In this document: one piece after another, positions 26,639 to 35,670 of the stretch
Position numbering within the stretch: position 1 is the first letter of the stretch
Layout: each line of letters begins with the position of its first letter
Source: DATBHW01 sp035307385
GTDB taxonomy: Bacteria > Chloroflexota > Ktedonobacteria > Ktedonobacterales > DATBGS01
DNA: 64,000 nucleotides
Assembly: GCA_035307385.1 (NCBI GenBank)
Contig: DATGID010000141.1
Coordinates: forward strand, 1 to 64,000
Direction: 5' to 3'
Made by a program: the position numbers and the translations under genes
The notes under the pieces: model-generated
Databases searched by the model: none
Seen by the model: the letters and a program-made list of their open reading frames with translations, nothing else
What the model was told of the DNA's origin: nothing

Positions 26639-27096
26639 AGAGCCATGACCTTCCTTTGGATGACTTAGAGAGCAAATCAGCTTAGATGAGTGATACAGCG
26701 GGCGTGACCCGCGTGAGACCATAACCAAAGACCAGTGAAGTTTCAGATGGGGAAATAGAGCAAGAGAATGTCTTGAGAGAGAGATGCTTGACCGGGAGAC
26801 AATCCCTGCCGAGATGGATAGAGCGAAAGGGGTAAGTCGTTATTTCAGCGAAAGAGCAGCCCTCCTTTCCTGGGATGTAACCAGAGGGCGTATCCATTTT
26901 TGAGACGTTGCCTCGGACTCCCACTTCTACCTACGCATCGACGGCCAGGCAGTGTTCCAAAGATTCTCTGCCTGGTCTTCTCTATAGTAGCATGCAGCCA
27001 GGGACCGCTCAAGTAGAGTAGTACTTTTTTCTAATTGCAGAGGTAAACACTTCAGCAAAGCAGCAGAGGGGTATTGAGAAATGGCCTCAGGCAAAC
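26639..27096. other. Long leader of the propeller gene
   Basis: The gap of 458 bases contains the promoter at 26984-27028 and a leader of about 340 bases. The leader has AAAGGAGG on the minus strand (26861-26868) without a nearby start codon, about 110 bases after the predicted transcription start, much as in the peptidase leader. No gene is seen. Confidence 0.5.
26984..27028 (-). promoter_or_regulatory. Putative propeller-gene promoter with AAAAGTAC element
   Basis: On the minus strand: AAAAGTAC (27021-27028), 8 bases, TTGAGC (27007-27012), 17 bases ending GCATGC, TACTAT (26984-26989). The upstream element, its distance and the GCATGC beside the -10 box match the peptidase promoter. Confidence 0.6.
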
Positions 27097-27588
27097 TCAG
27101 GCGCACAGGGGAATGTGTATCAGGGTCAGCGCCGTGACTTGCGGTGAGGCTGCTATTTTGTTTGCCTGCGCCTGGGTCACACGCCAGCCTGCCGTCAGCA
27201 CGTGGCTCTGCGCAAACAAATGATGCTCATCAGGCGCTGATGATGGCGTAGGAATGCCAGGAGCCGGGCGGGTGCCCTGTCCAATGCAGGATGGACCCAC
27301 CAATTGCAGGCCAGCTTCCTGAACAATATCAACCGCCTGGTTGTATGTCGTTGACGAGTTAAAGGTAACGCGCAGCGATCCCTGGTAGTTTGGTGGCACC
27401 TGTACGGTTGGTATATGCGAGGCGCTGCCACCCGTGTCTGGCTGGCACGCCGCCAGAACCAGCGCCAGTACACCCAGCGTCAGCCAGAGCCAGACGTGGC
27501 TCCTGCCAGTTCCACAGAGTGACAATCTCCGCACGGTGCGCGCCTCTGCCAATGGTCCTGGGTGATATGCCGCTAGCTTCCGCCACAT
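27097..27588 (-). CDS. Small lipoprotein of unknown function
   Basis: The protein has 163 residues. A basic N-terminus of about 30 residues precedes a hydrophobic segment ending in the lipobox LAAC (LGVLALVLAACQPDTGG), so it is exported and lipid-anchored. The mature part has no recognisable domain; it contains two cysteines (PSCIGQG and the penultimate region) that could form a disulfide. ATG 27588 has AAGGAG 8 bases upstream; an extension to 27672 has no such support. It is divergent from the LuxR-type regulator genes at 28 kb. Confidence 0.75.
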   Translation of the reverse strand: MWRKLAAYHPGPLAEARTVRRLSLCGTGRSHVWLWLTLGVLALVLAACQPDTGGSASHIPTVQVPPNYQGSLRVTFNSSTTYNQAVDIVQEAGLQLVGPSCIGQGTRPAPGIPTPSSAPDEHHLFAQSHVLTAGWRVTQAQANKIAASPQVTALTLIHIPLCA

Positions 27589-27992
27589 GATCTGCTCTCC
27601 TTCTTTACAAGCGCTCTCATTCAGAAGACGCTGCTGCCATCCAGAAAGTTTCCGTGCTTTACGGATGAGCAAAATTCCTCATTGGGGTCAATATCTGCTG
27701 TGGAATCAGTCAGCTTGGCCCATTTCTTGCTATACGCGGAGTGGAAAAAATCCATAGTTTGTAGAGTAGACATTGGGACATCTCAGGGGAACGCCTCATA
27801 GAGCCAAGAAGCGTTGGTTGGTCGCGGCTGAGGCGTTCGAGGCGGCAAGTAGAGCATATTTTCCGGCAATCAACCGCCAGAGAGGGCTTGCAGGATGGCA
27901 AGCTTCTTTCAAAGCACCTGGCTTTTTCTCGGAAAGAAACAGACGGAGGAATAGAAGGGCAAGGAAGCCATAGAGCGAGTGAGGGTATCTCT
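27589..27992. other. Divergent intergenic region
   Basis: About 400 bases separate the lipoprotein gene and the regulator gene. The regulator frame is open from TTG 27888, so part of this may be coding if that start is used. No convincing promoter, hairpin or small gene was recognised. Confidence 0.4.
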
Positions 27993-29744
27993 GTGGTACC
28001 ATCAAATACCAGGCCACATGTGTCTGACCATCCTCGCGTTCCTGTTGACTCGCTCACCAGCAGGCAAGTCTATTTGGAACGCTTGAGGAATCAGTATGAG
28101 CGGGCCAGGGCAGGGCAGGCGGGCGTGGTGATGGTGGTCGGGGAGCCGGGCAGCGGCAAAACACATCTGGTAACGCAGTTCGCCACCTGGGCAGCACAAG
28201 AGGGGGCGACCATCTTACAGGGTCATGCCTGGGGGACCGAGGGCATGCCTTCATACCTGCCTCTGCTAGAGGCGGTAGGGCAGTATATGCGGACTGCTCC
28301 AGCAGATCAATTACGCGATCATGCGGCGCTTGATCCAGAAGTGCTTATCAGCATGTTCCCGGAACTTGCCGCCCGGTTAGGCACAGCGCCGACTTCCAAC
28401 GCGATGTCTCCTGAACAGCAGCGCTGGCGGTTCTATAAGGCGCTCGGCTCCTTTCTGGAAGCGGTGAGCGTGGCGCATCCACTGCTCCTGCTGCTTGAGG
28501 ATATGCACCAGGCAGATGCTGAGAGCCTTTCCTTGCTGTGCTATATCGCGCGGCACCACCCGCAGGCGCGTGTGCTGATTCTGGGCACGGTGCGCGAAGG
28601 CGAACTTCAGCAGAACCCGGCATTTGTGCATACGCTGGCGGAACTCACCCGATATCGCATGCTGACCATGCTGAACGTGCAATTGCTTTCGCTGCTTGAT
28701 GTGGAAGCGTTTGCGCTTGTGTATCTGGGAAAGCCTGCCGACCCTGCTGTAAAGGTCTTACTCTACGCAAAGAGTGAGGGCAATCCCTTCTTTGTTGAGG
28801 AACTGCTGCATTCCTGGATCGAGACGCAGATCATTGTACAGGAAAGCGGGCAGTGGATTCTCACTGCTTCATCTGATGATCTGTGGCCCGCAGGTATCAT
28901 CAATACGCTTCGTCAGCGGTTGGCGCAACTGCACCCCGAAACGATTGAGCATCTTCGCATGGCTGCCATCATCGGGCCGGTCTTTGACGTTTCCTTGCTT
29001 TCTGCCATCGAAACACAGGAGGTTGAAACGGTTGAAAACTGTCTCCTGGAGGCTGCACGCGCCTGCTTGATCGAATCCGACCAGGCGGGGGGCTTCCGAT
29101 TCAACCAGCGCGCCCTCTACGAATGCCTCTACAACGACGTGACTCCCTCGCGGCGGCGGCGTGTGCATGGATGTGTCGCGCACCTGTTAGAAGCGCGCTG
29201 CGGCGCGGAGCAGCCCAGCAGCAAGCAGCTTGCAGAACTGGCGTATCACTTCGCCCGCAGCGATGATCGCCTCCACGCGACCCTGTATGCGCAGCGCGCT
29301 TCTGCCCTGGCGCTGCGCGAATATATCTCGCAAGAATTCGAGATGCTGGTCAAAGCGTCTCTTCAAAGCTCTCCTGAAAAGAAAGGCGTTCAGGCTGCTT
29401 TGCCAGGCGCAAACAGGTCGGTGGCGCTCATCAGCGACCTGCAAACTGCGGCGAATCTGGCAGAGGGGCTAGGGTTGGTGGAGTGGTGGCAAGAAATGCT
29501 GCTGGCGATACAAGCACTGCTGGAACGAGTACAAACGCTTGAGGAAAAGTGTCTCTCCCCGGCAGATATGCGGTTATTCATAGAACAGGCTATGCCTCTG
29601 GTTGCCCACATCGGACTCCAGCCCGAAGGCCAGGTCTACGCGCAGCAATTGTTGGAGTTGGCTCGCTGGCAGGCAGAGCGCCAGGCCGTACCCTCCCATC
29701 AGTCGCAGGTGAATGAAAAATGCCTTTTACCTCTACCAGTCTAG
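27993..29744 (+). CDS. AAA/NACHT-type ATPase half of a LAL regulator
   Basis: From GTG 27993 the protein has 583 residues. Walker A is GEPGSGKT at residues 50-57 and Walker B is in LLLLLEDMHQAD. The later part is helical and degenerate, as in the AAA_16/LuxR (MalT-like) regulators, but it lacks the DNA-binding domain. GAGGG lies 8 bases before GTG 27993; TTG 27888 would add 35 residues. The stop lies 25 bases inside the next gene, in the -1 frame, and that gene ends in a LuxR HTH. The two together look like one large ATP-binding LuxR regulator split by frameshift or by gene fission. Confidence 0.8.
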   Translation: MVPSNTRPHVSDHPRVPVDSLTSRQVYLERLRNQYERARAGQAGVVMVVGEPGSGKTHLVTQFATWAAQEGATILQGHAWGTEGMPSYLPLLEAVGQYMRTAPADQLRDHAALDPEVLISMFPELAARLGTAPTSNAMSPEQQRWRFYKALGSFLEAVSVAHPLLLLLEDMHQADAESLSLLCYIARHHPQARVLILGTVREGELQQNPAFVHTLAELTRYRMLTMLNVQLLSLLDVEAFALVYLGKPADPAVKVLLYAKSEGNPFFVEELLHSWIETQIIVQESGQWILTASSDDLWPAGIINTLRQRLAQLHPETIEHLRMAAIIGPVFDVSLLSAIETQEVETVENCLLEAARACLIESDQAGGFRFNQRALYECLYNDVTPSRRRRVHGCVAHLLEARCGAEQPSSKQLAELAYHFARSDDRLHATLYAQRASALALREYISQEFEMLVKASLQSSPEKKGVQAALPGANRSVALISDLQTAANLAEGLGLVEWWQEMLLAIQALLERVQTLEEKCLSPADMRLFIEQAMPLVAHIGLQPEGQVYAQQLLELARWQAERQAVPSHQSQVNEKCLLPLPV

Positions 29745-30910
29745 ACATAGAGCGTCTGCGCACGTTGGAACGAGTGCTGGCGCTCGTCGTAACCTCCGAC
29801 CAGCCAGAACAAGCAACCGAGCATTGGATTTATCTCGCCTGCGCCTACTATTATCTGGCTGAGACCAGGCGCTCTTGCGAGGTGGCCCGGCGCTGGGTAA
29901 CGTGGTGCGAGGATTCCCGACAGTCCAAACAGTTAGAGATGGCCTATGCCTGGCTTGCCTGGATTCACGCTTCGCAAGGGTCTGTGGCCGAGGCTGAGCA
30001 GGCGCTTGAGCGGGCTGTATCTTCCCAGACTGCTTCAGCTTACGCGGAACCACCCGACCTTCTCTACGAGATTCGGGGATTACTTGCCACCCAGCGTGAG
30101 GATTACAGCGCTGCCGAGCAGGTGTTTCAAGCGCTTCTAGCGCTGCCACAACATAGAGAGGGCAACCGCATTTCTTGCGCTCCGGTCCTCAGTGTGATCT
30201 GCCTCGGCCTGGGAAAACGCTACGAGGCCCATCTGTACCAGGAAAAATGGCAAGATTACCTGACGAAACTGCCCACCGGAACGCTGCCAACACTCCCCAT
30301 CTTGCTGGCGCTGGCGCTGCTGGTCATGGCGCAGGGCGAACCGGCACAGGCGACAGCCATCTATCACGACCTGCGCGCTTTCCAGGGGTACTGCTGCTGG
30401 TTCCTGGTAGATCGGGTGTTGGGTGAGCTTGCCACCTTCGCTGGCGATTGGAACGCAGCAGAAATGCACCTGGCGCGGGCGGAAGCGGTGGCTCGGCGCG
30501 AAGGCTTGCTGCCGGAACTGGCGCGAACGCTGCGGGGGCGGGCGCATGCAGCGCTGGCACGCGGCAAAGAGAACGCCATGCCCCAGGCAGACGCATATCT
30601 GAAAGAAGCGCTGGCGCTCTTTAACAAGCTCGCCATGCGCAAGTCCGCCGATGAACTTCGCTCCCAGCTTGGTCAGCGCGCGCCGCAGCCGGAGAAGCCG
30701 AGGGTTCCAACGCTGCCCGCTGACATCACGCAGCGAGAGATTGAAATCTTACGGCTGGTTGCCGAAGGGAAAAGCAATGGTCAGATTGCCAGGCAGCTTC
30801 ACCTCAGCGAGAAAACGGTTGCCAACCACCTGACCACTATTTTTCACAAGACAGCCAGCGAAAATCGCGCGGCGGCAGCGGCATTTGCCATACGGCATGG
30901 ACTCTTTTAA
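29720..30910 (+). CDS. TPR-like plus LuxR HTH half of a LAL regulator
   Basis: This 396-residue protein has alpha-helical, TPR-like repeats over residues 1-310 and a C-terminal LuxR DNA-binding domain (about 328-396: ITQREIEILRLVAEGKSNGQIARQ, then SEKTVANHLTTIFHKT). The ATG overlaps the preceding gene by 25 bases and has AGGTGA about 7 bases upstream, so re-initiation is possible. A -1 slip on the GAAAAAT sequence at 29715-29721 would fuse both parts directly through Lys-Met. DNA target unknown. A hairpin at 31009-31037 follows. Confidence 0.88.
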   Translation: MPFTSTSLDIERLRTLERVLALVVTSDQPEQATEHWIYLACAYYYLAETRRSCEVARRWVTWCEDSRQSKQLEMAYAWLAWIHASQGSVAEAEQALERAVSSQTASAYAEPPDLLYEIRGLLATQREDYSAAEQVFQALLALPQHREGNRISCAPVLSVICLGLGKRYEAHLYQEKWQDYLTKLPTGTLPTLPILLALALLVMAQGEPAQATAIYHDLRAFQGYCCWFLVDRVLGELATFAGDWNAAEMHLARAEAVARREGLLPELARTLRGRAHAALARGKENAMPQADAYLKEALALFNKLAMRKSADELRSQLGQRAPQPEKPRVPTLPADITQREIEILRLVAEGKSNGQIARQLHLSEKTVANHLTTIFHKTASENRAAAAAFAIRHGLF

Positions 30911-31008
30911 CGGACCGCCAGCCCTGGAATATCCAGTCCGCTTTAAAGAGCGGCGTTTTACTCGCAGCGCTGCCTTCCCCCAGGCGGGGCACGGCTGGCC
31001 TGGCTAAA

Positions 31009-31037
31009 CGTTGAGCCGCCTGGAAGGCGGCTCAACG
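31009..31037. terminator. Bidirectional terminator hairpin
   Basis: CGTTGAGCCGCC (31009-31020) pairs perfectly with GGCGGCTCAACG (31026-31037). It lies between convergent genes; on the minus strand the stem is followed by TTTAGCC. It probably ends the seven-gene minus-strand operon and may serve the regulator gene too. Confidence 0.6.
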
Positions 31038-31101
31038 AAACCTGATGCCCTGCTGGGCCTGGCCCCCAACATTCGGGATGACCCATCCTGGCCGCTTTTC
31101 A

Positions 31102-32256
31102 TCATTTGATCGACGAAGGCATATTTTTCTCTTCCGCAGGCCCGGGGACATCCAGCGAGAAATAGTTATAGATAGATTTGCACACTCGATTGATCTCGCC
31201 CTTGGTCAGTTCAGGAAACATGGGAAGCGAGAGGATGCGGCTGGCAAGCCGCTCGGTGACGGGCAGCGACCCGCGAGGAGGGGCGAACGCAGCGCAGGCT
31301 GGCTGGAGGTGCAGCGGCACCGGATAATGGATGCCTGTCTGTATGCCCTGGGCGGCAAGGGCAGCGCGCAGCCCATCGCGATCATCGGTCTCGATCACAT
31401 AGGCATGGTAGACGTGCTGGGTGCCTTGCCGCTCGAATGGCAGGGTCACACAGCCACCTAATTGATCGGTGTAAGTCGCAGCGTGCGACCGGCGAAGCTG
31501 GTTCCACTCATCAAGCCTGCGCAGTTTGATGCGCAGCACGACAGCTTGAAGCTCGTCCAGGTGACTGTTCATCCCAAGGGTTTCGTAGTGATAGCGACTG
31601 GTGGACCCGTGATCGCGCAGCAGCCGCACGCGCTCGGCAAAGGTGCGGTTGTTCGTTGTGACGATGCCGGCTTCCCCATACGCGCCAAGATTTTTGCTGA
31701 AGTGGAACCCAAACGCGCCTATATCGCTCAACCCGCCCACGCGATGCCCTTCGTAGCTGGCTCCCTGGGCCTGCGAGGCATCCTCGATCATCAGCAGCCC
31801 ATACTTGTCAGCAAGCACCTGCAAGGGGTACATGTCTGCGGCTTGCCCGTGAAGGTGAACCGGCAGCAGCGCGCATGTGCGCGAGGTAATCGCCGCGGGC
31901 ACCTGCTTGGGGTCCATGGTGGCCGTTTCCGGCTCGACATCCACAAAGACGGGTTTTGCGCCGACCATGACTATCGCTTCTACTGCCGAAATAAAGGCGT
32001 TGGCGACCGTGATGACTTCATCTCCTGGGCCGATATCGCAGGCACGCAACGCCAGATAGAGGGCATCGGTCCCCGAGGCGACCCCAACCGCCTCGGCGGT
32101 GCCACAATAATCAGCGAACTCGCGCTCGAATGTGCGCAGATTGGGACCGAGAAAGAGTTCCATCCCGCTCAAGGTGGCATCGACGGCTTGCAAAACGTCG
32201 TTACGGATCGTTTGATACTGGCGTTGTAAATCGACCAGCCTGACTTCCTGTCTCAT
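31102..32256 (-). CDS. DegT/DnrJ/EryC1 family PLP aminotransferase
   Basis: This 384-residue sugar aminotransferase-type enzyme has the PLP-binding lysine at K188 in HFSKNLGAYGEAG and the conserved EDASQAQGA motif with the aspartate that contacts the pyridine nitrogen. Members convert keto-sugars to amino-sugars or act on related carbonyl lipids. GGAG precedes the ATG by 7 bases. It is the last gene of the operon that starts with the GT2 gene at 39.2 kb, 33 bases after the radical SAM gene, so it probably adds the final amino group to the product. Confidence 0.92.
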   Translation of the reverse strand: MRQEVRLVDLQRQYQTIRNDVLQAVDATLSGMELFLGPNLRTFEREFADYCGTAEAVGVASGTDALYLALRACDIGPGDEVITVANAFISAVEAIVMVGAKPVFVDVEPETATMDPKQVPAAITSRTCALLPVHLHGQAADMYPLQVLADKYGLLMIEDASQAQGASYEGHRVGGLSDIGAFGFHFSKNLGAYGEAGIVTTNNRTFAERVRLLRDHGSTSRYHYETLGMNSHLDELQAVVLRIKLRRLDEWNQLRRSHAATYTDQLGGCVTLPFERQGTQHVYHAYVIETDDRDGLRAALAAQGIQTGIHYPVPLHLQPACAAFAPPRGSLPVTERLASRILSLPMFPELTKGEINRVCKSIYNYFSLDVPGPAEEKNMPSSIK

Positions 32257-32289
32257 CTATTTCTCCGGTTGTACTGGGTGAGCGCCATC

Positions 32290-33450
32290 TCATTTGGAAG
32301 CGTTGATTACCGGCAAGCTGCGCAGCCTGCCGGATGTGTCGCGATGTCCAGACACAAAGGAAGCCACGGTCCCTTTCACCAGATCGCTGGCAACGCTGGC
32401 AACCGTGGGGGTGTGGCAAAGCATATTCGTATAGGATGCGTTCGCCAGCGGGCAATAGCACTCGCCGGCTTTAATGCTCTTGCGCAGTTCGTTCGCTTTC
32501 GTTGTGCGCCAGGCTGCCTTAAAATCGTAGTTGTGTTCGCGCAGGTTGCCCACCGCTTCCGCACGGATGCAGCACGTCCACACATCGCCATTGGGGGCAA
32601 TCTGCGCCGAGGCAATCCCGGCCAGGCAGGGAATGACCTGCCGCTTTTCGGTCAGGGTACGCTTCACCAGGTCATAGTATCGGTCGCGGAATGCCTGCGT
32701 CACGCGAGACACGCCGCTGAACTCGGCGTTGTGGATGCCTTCTTGCAAGCGCTCGATGACAGCCTGATACCTGGGCGCTGTGGGCGTGATGCCCATGCCC
32801 ACCGTATCCAGTTCAACACGCTCCTCAGCAATTTCGCTGATGAATGAATCCGGCTTCAACTCGTCGCGCACAAAGGCATAGATGGTCTCAAACTCGTCGA
32901 TATTGAAATTGGAGATTACCGTGTGGACGCCGAGGGTGACGTTTTTATATCGCCCTTTGAGGGTCTTCAGGCCCGCGTAGGTGCGCATGGCGCGCTCAAA
33001 ATTCCCCTTGACGCCGCGCACCACATCATGCTTTTCGCCCACGCCATCCAGCGAAAGGTTGATAATGACCTCGCTGGCTGGCGCGGCTTGCAAGATGCGC
33101 TCGACCCGGCCCGGAATGAGCTTATCCTGAATGCCATTGGTCGGGATGTTGATGATGCCAGGCCGACAATGCCTGTAGGCTGCGCCGATGATCTCCGGCA
33201 GGTCTTTGCGCAGCGTCGGCTCGCCGCCGCTGAAGGTAAACCAGTAGGCATCTCTGCCGATGGACGCGAAGGTTTTATCGTATTCTTCCAGGGTGAAATC
33301 ATCGTTGGGTCGCTGCCAGACGTTACACGTCTTGCAACGCGAGTTACAGCGGTAACTGACGCTGATCGTCAGATTCATGGGCAGCGCCAGCGGTTTCCCT
33401 GACGCATACGCTGCCTGCATTTTGGCTATTTTCGGGAGGACTTCCAGCAT
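32290..33450 (-). CDS. Radical SAM protein with C-terminal cysteine domain
   Basis: This 386-residue protein has the cluster motif C35-x3-C39-x2-C42 (CNSRCKTC) and the SAM-binding FSGGEPTLR. The C-terminal third has several cysteines (CLAG, CCIRAE, CYC, C in MLCH) like a SPASM/twitch auxiliary-cluster domain. It uses SAM and electrons for a radical reaction; the substrate is unknown. The DUF362-ferredoxin protein in the same operon is a candidate electron donor. Only a weak GAG lies before the ATG. It could act on a sugar, lipid or small peptide. Confidence 0.88.
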   Translation of the reverse strand: MLEVLPKIAKMQAAYASGKPLALPMNLTISVSYRCNSRCKTCNVWQRPNDDFTLEEYDKTFASIGRDAYWFTFSGGEPTLRKDLPEIIGAAYRHCRPGIINIPTNGIQDKLIPGRVERILQAAPASEVIINLSLDGVGEKHDVVRGVKGNFERAMRTYAGLKTLKGRYKNVTLGVHTVISNFNIDEFETIYAFVRDELKPDSFISEIAEERVELDTVGMGITPTAPRYQAVIERLQEGIHNAEFSGVSRVTQAFRDRYYDLVKRTLTEKRQVIPCLAGIASAQIAPNGDVWTCCIRAEAVGNLREHNYDFKAAWRTTKANELRKSIKAGECYCPLANASYTNMLCHTPTVASVASDLVKGTVASFVSGHRDTSGRLRSLPVINASK

Positions 33451-33496
33451 CTCTCATTCTTTCTTATGCACTCACAGGACACAGCCCCTCGCGCTC

Positions 33497-34627
33497 TTAG
33501 TGTAGAGGGGGAGCCGAGAGGAGTCCAGTTTCCAACGTATCAGCAGTGATGACTAAGGTATCTGTTTCGGGGTGAGGAAGAAGCTGCTCTTCGCGCTCCG
33601 GGCGAGCGGCTTCGGCTGGCTTTTTCCAGACGGCGGAGGCGTTTATCCCAAGGGTTTTCAGGCAGGTCATTCCGCTGGCGCACATGAGCAGGGCTGCCCA
33701 GGGGTGCGAAAAGAGGAACATGGCGATCACATCGCCGGGGGGCAGGTGGAGCAAGCCCCCAAACACCAGCAGCCCGACCGCCTCATTGCTGCCTAGCTGG
33801 CCGGGCGGTGTGGGCAAAATAAAGAACATGTTATAGAGGGTGTAGCCAAAGAGCGCTTCCCCAAAGGGAAGGGGAAAACCGACCATCCAGAAGATCAACA
33901 TGGCAAAGAGGCTGTCGCAGCACAGCGCCAGGCACGTCAGCCCCACTGCCGGAATGAAGACCTGAGGGCGGCTCACGCCCATCAGCAGCGAGTCGACAAA
34001 ACCGGTGGCGAAGGTTTCGACCTTGCTGCCAAAAGCCCTGGGCAGCATGAGCGTCATTTTCTTGATGAGCAGCGCAGCGGCGGCGCGTTTCCAGGCCGCC
34101 AACGCCACCAGGAAGGCCAGGCAGAGGAACAGGCCGCCAACGATGCCCAGCACCACCCAGAGCTTGGTGTCCAGATGCAGGCCCAGGAAGGGCACCAGCG
34201 CCATAATCACCAGCGCCGGAAGGAGATCAAGCGACCGATCCATGGCAACCGTGGGCAGCGAGCGGTTGACGGGGATGCCCGCCACTCGTTTGAGGATGAG
34301 CGTCTTGGCAAGTTCGCCACTGCTGAATGACAGCAGGAAGTTGACAAAGATGCCGATCAGATACACGCGAACGGCGGTCCATGTGCTGACCGGAGCGACA
34401 GCATTGAGGAAGAGTTTCCAGCGCGCGCCCCGCAGCGAGAAGGCCAGCAGGAACGCGGCCCCCGCGAGCAGCGCCAGCACCATGCCGCGCGGCGTGACCA
34501 GATGCCGCTCTAGCACTGCCAGTCCCGCAAGCACGTTGACAAAGCGCGAGACCAGCAACAGCAGGCCCATCCCGATCAAGAGGCCGATACTTATCTTTAT
34601 CGCCAGAGGTCTGCGTGCGCCTTTCAT
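33497..34627 (-). CDS. YbhN/LPG-synthase-like integral membrane protein
   Basis: This 376-residue protein has about eight membrane helices of the UPF0104/lysylphosphatidylglycerol synthase transmembrane family. Family marks are SFSSGELAKTLILKR in the first half and LPTPPGQLGSNEAVGLLVF in the second. It has no aminoacyl-transferase domain. The family includes the hopanoid-associated HpnL and candidate lipid flippases. The start overlaps the epimerase stop by 4 bases (ATGA), so it is translationally coupled. It could move or present the lipid product of this operon. Confidence 0.85.
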   Translation of the reverse strand: MKGARRPLAIKISIGLLIGMGLLLLVSRFVNVLAGLAVLERHLVTPRGMVLALLAGAAFLLAFSLRGARWKLFLNAVAPVSTWTAVRVYLIGIFVNFLLSFSSGELAKTLILKRVAGIPVNRSLPTVAMDRSLDLLPALVIMALVPFLGLHLDTKLWVVLGIVGGLFLCLAFLVALAAWKRAAAALLIKKMTLMLPRAFGSKVETFATGFVDSLLMGVSRPQVFIPAVGLTCLALCCDSLFAMLIFWMVGFPLPFGEALFGYTLYNMFFILPTPPGQLGSNEAVGLLVFGGLLHLPPGDVIAMFLFSHPWAALLMCASGMTCLKTLGINASAVWKKPAEAARPEREEQLLPHPETDTLVITADTLETGLLSAPPLH

Positions 34628-35670
34628 GGATGGGATGCCCCCACTTCCCCGACGGGCGCGGCTTGACCGGCAGAGATGGCCGCTGGTTGTTGCATGCCAC
34701 CGGCGTTGAACCAGGCGGCAGACAACCTGATGCCTTCGCGGATGCTGACCATGGGTTCATAGCCTAGCTCGCGGCGCGCCTTTTCGATGCTATGACGGTT
34801 GGCGGTGCCAAACATCATCGCGCCCAGCCGCGTCACCATTGGTGTGGTATGCGTCAGCGCGGCCATTTTTTCCGCAACCATGCTGCCATAGTACAGCGGC
34901 AGATAGGGCACATGCAGCGCGGGGCGTTTGCCCCCGACAGCATCGGCAATGGCATTGAATAGCTCTTGTTGGGTCAGCGGGCAATCATTCGAGATGTTAT
35001 AGACATTGCCCGGCGCGGCGGGATGATATGCCGCGAGCAGAAAGCCCTGCACGACATCGGTCACATAGCAAAAGGGCAGCGTGTTGTCTCCGCGCCCGAC
35101 AATCAGCCCCTTGCCGTTCTTCAGGCGCTGCGCGATGCGCCCGAAATGCAGCCGATCTCCCGGGCCAAAGAAGGTGCCCGGGCGAATGACCACCGTCTCC
35201 ATCGTGCCCAGGAGCGCCAGCCGCCGGATGAGGCGATCACCCTCTGCCTTGGAAATGCTGTAGGGGTCAGGGTCAGGCCGCATGGGGTCATCTTCGGTCA
35301 GGAAGCGGCCATGGCCGAGGCCATAGACGTTGTGCGAACTGGTATGCACGAAGCGGCGCGCGCCTGCCGCTTGCGCGGCCCGATAGAGTTGTTCCGAGCC
35401 AAGCACATTCACGCGGCGATAGTCGGCCAGCGGGCGATTGACCCCCATCATGCCCGCCAGATGAAAGATGGTATCTACGCCCTGGACGGCTGGGGCCAGT
35501 GTGGCGGCATCCGTCACATCGCCCCGCAGCACCTCCACGCCCTGCGCCTGCAATCGTTCCGCATTTTCTATCGGCAAGACCAGCGCGCGAATCCGCTCCC
35601 CGCGCTGCTGCAATGCCTGAATCAGATGTCCCCCCAGCAAACCGGTCGCGCCGGTAATCAAAACGGTCAT
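34624..35670 (-). CDS. NAD-dependent epimerase/dehydratase (first of pair)
   Basis: This 348-residue extended SDR has the Rossmann motif GATGLLGG at residues 7-14, a DVTDA segment for NAD binding, and catalytic Y-S-I-S-K. It most resembles 3-beta-HSD-like and nucleotide-sugar epimerase groups, and the two cannot be separated by eye. It overlaps both neighbours by 4 bases. Its relationship to the following epimerase (same layout, both about 340 residues) suggests two successive redox or epimerisation steps on one substrate. Confidence 0.9.
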   Translation of the reverse strand: MTVLITGATGLLGGHLIQALQQRGERIRALVLPIENAERLQAQGVEVLRGDVTDAATLAPAVQGVDTIFHLAGMMGVNRPLADYRRVNVLGSEQLYRAAQAAGARRFVHTSSHNVYGLGHGRFLTEDDPMRPDPDPYSISKAEGDRLIRRLALLGTMETVVIRPGTFFGPGDRLHFGRIAQRLKNGKGLIVGRGDNTLPFCYVTDVVQGFLLAAYHPAAPGNVYNISNDCPLTQQELFNAIADAVGGKRPALHVPYLPLYYGSMVAEKMAALTHTTPMVTRLGAMMFGTANRHSIEKARRELGYEPMVSIREGIRLSAAWFNAGGMQQPAAISAGQAAPVGEVGASHP

